From the NCBI GenBank assembly GCA_964408735.1, contig CAYPAX010000132.1, positions 1-10,376 on the forward strand: DNA of 10,376 nucleotides. Direction: 5' to 3'. Position numbers and translations under genes: made by a program. The notes below the pieces were generated by a model. It was given only the letters and a program-made list of their open reading frames with translations. It was not told the DNA's origin and searched no databases. The stretch comes from UBA7887 sp964408735. GTDB taxonomy: Bacteria; Pseudomonadota; Alphaproteobacteria; UBA7887. Of the stretch, positions 7,905 through 10,376 are shown piece by piece; the stretch's first letter is position 1, and the number at the start of each line of letters is the position of its first letter.

Positions 7905-7930
7905 CATAATAACAATCGTAATACGAGTCT
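7883..7930. promoter_or_regulatory. Operator-like inverted repeats over the divergent promoter region
   Basis: ACTCG-TATAT-CGAGT (7883-7897) is a 5-bp palindrome lying inside the spacer of the plus-strand promoter. A longer arm of it, ACTCGTAT (7883-7890), is perfectly complementary to ATACGAGT (7921-7928), which lies just past the expected transcription start. CGAGTCT also recurs as a direct repeat (7893-7899 and 7924-7930). Sites between -35 and -10 and near +15 are the usual positions of a repressor pair. No regulator gene is in the window, so the protein is unknown. Confidence 0.5.
7886..7915 (-). promoter_or_regulatory. Possible divergent promoter of the MetE-like gene
   Basis: On the minus strand TTGTTA (7915-7910) and TATACG (7891-7886) are separated by 18 bases; each matches the consensus at 4 of 6 positions. 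It would overlap the plus-strand promoter and the same inverted repeats, and give a leader of about 85 bases to the start at 7793. Weak evidence from sequence alone. Confidence 0.27.
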
Positions 7931-7966
7931 TTAGGCGGTCGGCCACAGGTCAATCATGCCATCAAG

Positions 7967-7990
7967 ACCGGCGGTTTGAAAGCCGCCGGT
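7967..7990 (+). other. GC-rich hairpin in the 5' leader of the unknown gene
   Basis: ACCGGCGG (7967-7974) and CCGCCGGT (7983-7990) form a perfect 8-bp stem with loop TTTGAAAG. No T-tract follows, so it is not a standard attenuator. It would lie in the transcript about 40 bases before the Shine-Dalgarno site at 8029-8035 and could affect transcript stability or translation. I do not recognise a known riboswitch here. Confidence 0.4.
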
Positions 7991-8039
7991 GGGGATCGGC
8001 TTGCGCCTCGGGGTCGGCCAGGAAAAACAGGAGGGAAAC

Positions 8040-8801
8040 GTGGAGATTAGACGACCGCAAACGCGCGAAGAATACATCCTGGGGCTGGAATTGGCGGCCC
8101 CGAGTGCGGCACTGATGTCGCTGGCCCCGAGCGAGCTGGTGTTGGCCGATGACAAGCCAACCGCCTTCGTCGATGCCGGCAGCACCGTGTCGTTCATTTC
8201 CGGCATTCCCGTCGAGCGCCAGCACGATGTGCTCAATGCGACATTGCTGGCACAGCTTGCCGCCAACAAGAAATTCGACCGGGAGAAGGCCACCGAGCAG
8301 TGGTACGGCTATTACCGCGAGGTTCTCGAAAACGTCGGCTGGGTGCTCCAGAGCTTCAGCTTCGCACGCTACGAGGAGTCGGGCGTGACCCTGAAAATGG
8401 ACAAGGCGGCACTTGAGATCATCGCCGCCATTGCCTCGGGCAACGAGGCCGCGGTGCTCACTTCCACCTTGGATGCCCTGTCCAAGCTCGACCCGGGTGA
8501 CCCGGCATTTACCCTATTCGATGCCAACGGCTCCAGCGGCGAGGGCGGCAACTTCCAACTCGGGGCGTGCTCGGCGGACCCGAGTGGAAACGTCTCCATG
8601 GCGCTCGGCGCCTTCTATTTCGAGACCACCGTGCACCAAGGCCGGTTCCTGTTCTGGTCCTGGGAGACCAAGGACATCAACTTGTACACCGGTGGCCAGA
8701 ACGTGGTGCTCAACGAGCAAATTTACGCCACCGTCCGCCAATTGGTGATCGACAAGCTTGGCGACCGCGCCAAGACGTTCGTCGCCGGCCTCGATATCTG
8801 A
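8040..8801 (+). CDS. Protein of unknown function, 253 residues
   Basis: I cannot name the family. The start is GTG 8040, five bases after a near-perfect AGGAGGG (8029-8035); an in-frame GTG at 7989 falls on the leader hairpin and is less likely. There is no signal peptide or membrane helix, so the protein is probably soluble and cytoplasmic, or exported by a route without a Sec signal. An N-terminal part of mixed character (1-60) leads to a helical segment with VLNATLLAQLAANKKFDREK (64-83) and WYGYYREVLENVGWVLQSF (88-106). A Gly/Ser-rich linker (DANGSSGEGG, 161-170) separates it from a C-terminal beta-looking segment rich in aromatics (about 171-225, e.g. GRFLFWSWET) and a final helix. Codon use is like its neighbours and the frame is intact. 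It has its own promoter with an operator-like repeat and is followed by a hairpin, so it is a single-gene unit. Confidence 0.85.
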   Translation: MEIRRPQTREEYILGLELAAPSAALMSLAPSELVLADDKPTAFVDAGSTVSFISGIPVERQHDVLNATLLAQLAANKKFDREKATEQWYGYYREVLENVGWVLQSFSFARYEESGVTLKMDKAALEIIAAIASGNEAAVLTSTLDALSKLDPGDPAFTLFDANGSSGEGGNFQLGACSADPSGNVSMALGAFYFETTVHQGRFLFWSWETKDINLYTGGQNVVLNEQIYATVRQLVIDKLGDRAKTFVAGLDI

Positions 8802-8820
8802 GCGCTGCGCCGTTAACGAC

Positions 8821-8849
8821 GACCCGGCGAGACAGTATCTCGCCGGGTC
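8821..8849. terminator. 12-bp hairpin between convergent units (probable terminator)
   Basis: GACCCGGCGAGA (8821-8832) pairs perfectly with TCTCGCCGGGTC (8838-8849) around loop CAGTA. GTTAAC occurs on both sides (8812-8817 and 8851-8856), extending the symmetry. Neither strand has a long T-tract, so termination is less certain than at 6794. The position, between the unknown gene on the plus strand and tRNA-Thr on the minus strand, fits a two-way terminator. Confidence 0.65.
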
Positions 8850-8860
8850 TGTTAACCGGC

Positions 8861-8936
8861 TGGTGCCGGCGGCAGGAATCGAACCCGCAACCTACCGCTT
8901 ACAAGGCGGTTGCTCTACCATTTGAGCTACGCCGGC
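8861..8936 (-). tRNA. tRNA-Thr(TGT)
   Basis: On the minus strand the acceptor arm GCCGGCG pairs with CGCCGGC before A and an encoded CCA. The D arm contains AGCTCAAATGGTAGAGC, the anticodon stem-loop is ACCGC-CTTGTAA-GCGGT (anticodon TGT), and the T arm contains GGTTCGATTCC. Length is 76 bases with CCA. It lies 29 bases after the rlmB stop on the same strand, so it may be transcribed with rlmB. Confidence 0.96.
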
Positions 8937-8965
8937 ATCGCGCCGCGGACGATACTCCCGACGGC

Positions 8966-9706
8966 TCAACGCGACAAGCGCATGAGCTCGTACAACGCTG
9001 CCGCCGCGGCGGCCGAGACATTGAGGCTTTCCACCGCACTGCCGATCGGCAGCCGTGCCAACTCGTCGCAGGCCTCGGCCGTCAGCCGGCGCAGGCCGGC
9101 ACCTTCGGCGCCCAATACCAGGGCAGAGCGCTTCTGCGGTGTGGCCTCGGCCAGGCTGCGCTCGGCGCCCGCATCGAGGCCGAGGACCCAGAACCCGGCT
9201 GCGGCGATTTGGCCCAATGCGCGCGCGAGGTTCGTCACCTGCACCAACGGCAGTCTTTCCAGCGCGCCGGAGGCGGCTTTGGCCATGGCGCCGGATTCCG
9301 CCGGGGCGTGGCGGCGCGGCACGATCACCGCCGCGGCGCCGAAGGCCGCGGCCGAGCGCAGCACGGCACCGACATTGCGCGGATCGCTGACCCGGTCGAG
9401 CACCACCAAGGGCGCTTCCGCGCTGAGCACGGCTGCGAGTTCGGCCGCGGGCAAAGGTTCCACCAGCGCGGCGAAGCCCTGGTGCACGGCGTCCCTCGGC
9501 AGTTGCGCGGCAAGGGCCTCGGCGGTGACGATGTCGGCTCCCTCGAGCGGCTCGCCGGCCGTGGTCAGCAGCGTCCTCACGCGGCGTTGCGGGTTGGCGA
9601 TAGCGGCGCCGACGGCGTGGCGGCCATAGAGCCAATAGGGGCCGCCCGAGGCACCGCTTTCCGGGGCCTGGCGGCGGCTGTGTTTGCGGCGTTTGCGTGC
9701 GGCCAT
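8966..9706 (-). CDS. rlmB: TrmH/SpoU-family rRNA 2'-O-methyltransferase, RlmB type
   Basis: 246-residue SPOUT methyltransferase, most likely the one that methylates the 2'-O of a guanosine in 23S rRNA using S-adenosylmethionine. The N-terminal substrate-binding domain begins with YWLYGRHAVGAAIANP (24-39), the pattern of RlmB. SPOUT motif 1 is LDRVSDPRNVGAVLRSA (103-119), motif 2 LVLGAEGAGL (196-205), and motif 3 PIGSAVESLNVSAAAAAALY (220-239). These form the trefoil knot that binds the cofactor. A basic, likely flexible N-terminus (AARKRRKHSRRQ) precedes it. I start at ATG 9706; the frame is open to 9808 but that part runs into the palindromic element. The start codon lies 8 bases from the left inverted repeat of that element, so its leader and probably its promoter pass through the element. 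Confidence 0.92.
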   Translation of the reverse strand: MAARKRRKHSRRQAPESGASGGPYWLYGRHAVGAAIANPQRRVRTLLTTAGEPLEGADIVTAEALAAQLPRDAVHQGFAALVEPLPAAELAAVLSAEAPLVVLDRVSDPRNVGAVLRSAAAFGAAAVIVPRRHAPAESGAMAKAASGALERLPLVQVTNLARALGQIAAAGFWVLGLDAGAERSLAEATPQKRSALVLGAEGAGLRRLTAEACDELARLPIGSAVESLNVSAAAAAALYELMRLSR

Positions 9707-9714
9707 GGCGGAAC

Positions 9715-9750
9715 CTAGTGGTCCAAATCTGACATATGGTACCCATAGGA
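9715..9750 (+). repeat. Left terminal inverted repeat of the MITE-like element
   Basis: Begins CTAGTGGTCCAAATC and contains CATATGGTACC and CCCATAGGA. It matches the reverse complement of 9947-9982 except at A9717 and G9721. TATGG-TAC-CCATA inside it is a small palindrome of its own. Confidence 0.85.
9742..9749 (+). repeat. Left copy of the 8-bp direct repeat CCCATAGG
   Basis: CCCATAGG here and again at 9845-9852 flanks the inner 94-bp palindrome, with one extra A at 9750. Read as the target duplication left by the inner insertion. Confidence 0.55.
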
Positions 9751-9844
9751 CGGTCGTCCGCGCCCACCGGTTAGGCGCGCGGTGCGCCGCGATGCGGGTC
9801 CATCGCAAGGACCGCGCAACGACGCCGGTGGGCGCGGACGGCCG
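9751..9844. mobile_element. Inner 94-bp palindromic insert
   Basis: Its ends are inverted repeats of 20 bases (CGGTCGTCCGCGCCCACCGG at 9751-9770 against 9825-9844, 19 of 20 matching). Inside are further paired arms GCGCGGT/ACCGCGC (9776-9782 and 9811-9817) and GCGATG/CATCGC (9789-9794 and 9801-9806), so the whole unit can fold as one long hairpin. CCCATAGG flanks it on both sides. No coding capacity. Insertion into the left arm of the outer element is inferred from the symmetry it interrupts. Confidence 0.5.
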
Positions 9845-9852
9845 CCCATAGG
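9845..9852 (+). repeat. Right copy of the 8-bp direct repeat CCCATAGG
   Basis: Follows the inner palindrome directly and is followed by TCGCCTCTG, the sequence that, on the undisturbed right arm, follows CCCATAGGA in reverse complement (9938-9955). Confidence 0.55.
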
Positions 9853-9881
9853 TCGCCTCTGACGCCGCCTCGCGTCGTCAG

Positions 9882-9916
9882 GCGCGCTTGCCGATGGGCT
9901 GGCATCACCGGCGCGC
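9882..9916. repeat. Central imperfect palindrome of the outer element
   Basis: GCGCGC...GATG on the left and CATC...GCGCGC on the right, around GGCTGG, give an imperfect hairpin in the centre of the outer element, between its 52-base arms. Confidence 0.4.
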
Positions 9917-9946
9917 ACCTTTCTAGCGAAGCGACGCCAGAGGCGA

Positions 9947-9982
9947 TCCTATGGGTACCATATGTCAGATTTGGATCACCAG
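9947..9982 (-). repeat. Right terminal inverted repeat of the MITE-like element
   Basis: Begins TCCTATGGGTACCATATG and ends GGATCACCAG; complementary to 9715-9750 at 34 of 36 positions. The next bases outward (CGTCCCCG) no longer match the left flank, which sets the boundary. Confidence 0.85.
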
Positions 9983-10024
9983 CGTCCCCGCTGGCCAGCG
10001 ACAACGGCGTCGTCGCCAATCCGG

Positions 10025-10052
10025 TTGACAAGCCCAGGCGAATGTCGATAGT
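10025..10052 (+). promoter_or_regulatory. Promoter of the tRNA-Tyr/tRNA-Gly/tuf unit
   Basis: TTGACA (10025-10030), an exact -35 consensus, is followed after 16 bases by GATAGT (10047-10052, 4 of 6). The start of transcription would fall near 10059, about 34 bases before tRNA-Tyr. The bases after the -10 (CCGCTCGTTCGCCCG) are GC-rich, like the discriminators of growth-rate and stringently controlled tRNA promoters. It starts 43 bases beyond the right end of the palindromic element. Confidence 0.6.
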
Positions 10053-10092
10053 CCGCTCGTTCGCCCGACGGCCCTGACAACCGATTCGGCGC

Positions 10093-10178
10093 GGAGGGGT
10101 GGCCGAGTGGTTAAAGGCAGCAGACTGTAAATCTGCCGACGTATGTCTACGGAGGTTCGAATCCTCCCCCCTCCACCA
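10093..10178 (+). tRNA. tRNA-Tyr(GTA)
   Basis: Class II tRNA with acceptor GGAGGGG pairing with CCCCTCC, discriminator A and encoded CCA. The anticodon arm is GCAGA-CTGTAAA-TCTGC (anticodon GTA); a long variable arm (CGACGTATGTCTACG) and T arm GGTTCGAATCC follow. Length is 86 bases with CCA. First gene of the plus-strand translation cluster. Confidence 0.97.
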
Positions 10179-10220
10179 TTTGGCCAGGATCGGCCGTGGG
10201 CTCAGGGCGTGGCGGTTGCT

Positions 10221-10294
10221 GCGGGTGTAGCTCAATGGTAGAGCCCCAGCCTTCCAAGCTGGTTACGTGGGTTCGATTCCCATCACCCGCTCCA
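10221..10294 (+). tRNA. tRNA-Gly(TCC)
   Basis: Acceptor GCGGGTG pairs with CACCCGC, discriminator T, encoded CCA. The D arm contains AGCTCAATGGTAGAGC, the anticodon arm is CCAGC-CTTCCAA-GCTGG (anticodon TCC), and the T arm contains GGTTCGATTCC. 74 bases with CCA. It lies 42 bases after tRNA-Tyr and 53 before tuf, with no terminator between, so all three are probably one transcript. Confidence 0.97.
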
Positions 10295-10347
10295 AATTGG
10301 ATACTGGTCGTAGAGGCGTTGGCGTCAAGGAACGGAGTCGTAGAGCG

Positions 10348-10376
10348 ATGGCGAAGGCAAAATTTGAACGGACGAA
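10348..10376 (+). CDS. tuf: Elongation factor Tu, N-terminal fragment (cut by window edge)
   Basis: Only nine complete codons are inside the window, reading MAKAKFERT, the known beginning of proteobacterial EF-Tu, the GTPase that brings aminoacyl-tRNA to the ribosome. The position right after tRNA-Tyr and tRNA-Gly is the conserved tRNA-tuf arrangement, which supports the call strongly despite the short piece. Candidate Shine-Dalgarno bases are AAGGA (10327-10331) and GGAG (10334-10337), both somewhat distant from the ATG. The rest of the gene, including all GTP-binding motifs, is beyond the edge. Confidence 0.9.

Larger units (their letters stand above)
9715..9982. mobile_element. MITE-like palindromic element (nested, non-coding)
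   Basis: Gene-free segment bounded by long inverted repeats (9715-9750 and 9947-9982, 34 of 36 positions identical by eye). No transposase frame is inside; the only open frames are short and cross the palindromes. Removing 94-103 bases (the insert at 9751-9844 and one copy of CCCATAGG) joins the left arm to TCGCCTCTG at 9853. The two arms then match over about 52 bases, to 9868 on the left and 9931 on the right. The outer element is therefore about 165 bases with a GC-rich centre. I see no clear target duplication outside it. A non-autonomous transposable element is the best reading; a structured chromosomal repeat or protein-binding palindrome is the alternative. Confidence 0.6.

Noticed and set aside
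7794..7946. 51-residue N-terminal extension of the MetE-like protein
   Set aside because: It crosses the AT-rich promoter island and has no counterpart in the MetE fold; ATG 7793 gives the expected beginning.
7800..8040. Cobalamin or SAM riboswitch before the MetE-like gene
   Set aside because: No conserved B12-box-like or SAM-type core is visible; only the promoter repeats and one hairpin.
8567..9718. 383-codon plus-strand open frame across the tRNA and rlmB
   Set aside because: It runs through the unknown gene in another frame, the hairpin, tRNA-Thr and antisense to rlmB; arginine-rich shadow.
9715..9918. Short minus-strand frames inside the palindromic element, including an upstream extension of rlmB to 9808
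   Set aside because: They are low-complexity Arg/Pro/Ala frames across inverted repeats with no ribosome binding site.
1..10376. CRISPR array, toxin-antitoxin pair, prophage or integrase genes
   Set aside because: No regularly spaced direct repeats, no small paired genes and no integrase or phage motifs seen in any real frame.

Overview
The window is GC-rich chromosomal DNA, most likely from an alphaproteobacterium. The reasons are inference: the start of an EF-Tu gene (MAKAKFERT) right after tRNA-Tyr and tRNA-Gly, rlmB next to that cluster, GC-rich third codon positions, and frequent GTG/TTG starts with good Shine-Dalgarno sites. I cannot fix a genus.

Layout. (1) 174-6769, plus strand: six closely spaced genes that read as one operon. 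They encode a Gld-type ABC transporter (ATPase, ABC-2 permease, a large GldG-like auxiliary membrane protein, a DUF4340 membrane-anchored protein), a DsbA/FrnE-like thioredoxin-fold protein without a CxxC pair, and a PPK2 polyphosphate kinase. The operon ends in a strong rho-independent terminator at 6794-6826. That terminator lies inside the last codons of the convergent gene. A 13-codon reading frame bridges the permease and GldG genes by overlapping both. (2) 6774-7793, minus strand: a stand-alone MetE C-terminal-domain (cobalamin-independent methionine synthase-like) zinc enzyme. (3) 7794-8039: an AT-rich divergent control region with a near-consensus sigma70 promoter whose spacer carries an inverted repeat, a second matching half-site downstream, and a GC-rich hairpin in the 5' leader. 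(4) 8040-8801, plus strand: a 253-residue soluble protein of a family I do not recognise, followed by a 12-bp perfect hairpin. (5) 8861-9706, minus strand: rlmB (23S rRNA 2'-O-methyltransferase) followed by tRNA-Thr(TGT). (6) 9715-9982: a highly palindromic, gene-free element with about 36-bp terminal inverted repeats. It appears to be a small MITE-like repeat that was itself invaded by a second 94-bp palindromic element, leaving an 8-bp direct duplication. (7) 10025-10376, plus strand: a promoter, tRNA-Tyr(GTA), tRNA-Gly(TCC) and the first codons of tuf, i.e. the start of the conserved tRNA-tuf translation cluster.

The right third is translation machinery. The left two thirds combine an envelope ABC system with polyphosphate metabolism. 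The least explained parts are the nested palindromic element just upstream of rlmB, and the unknown gene at 8040 with its operator-like promoter.
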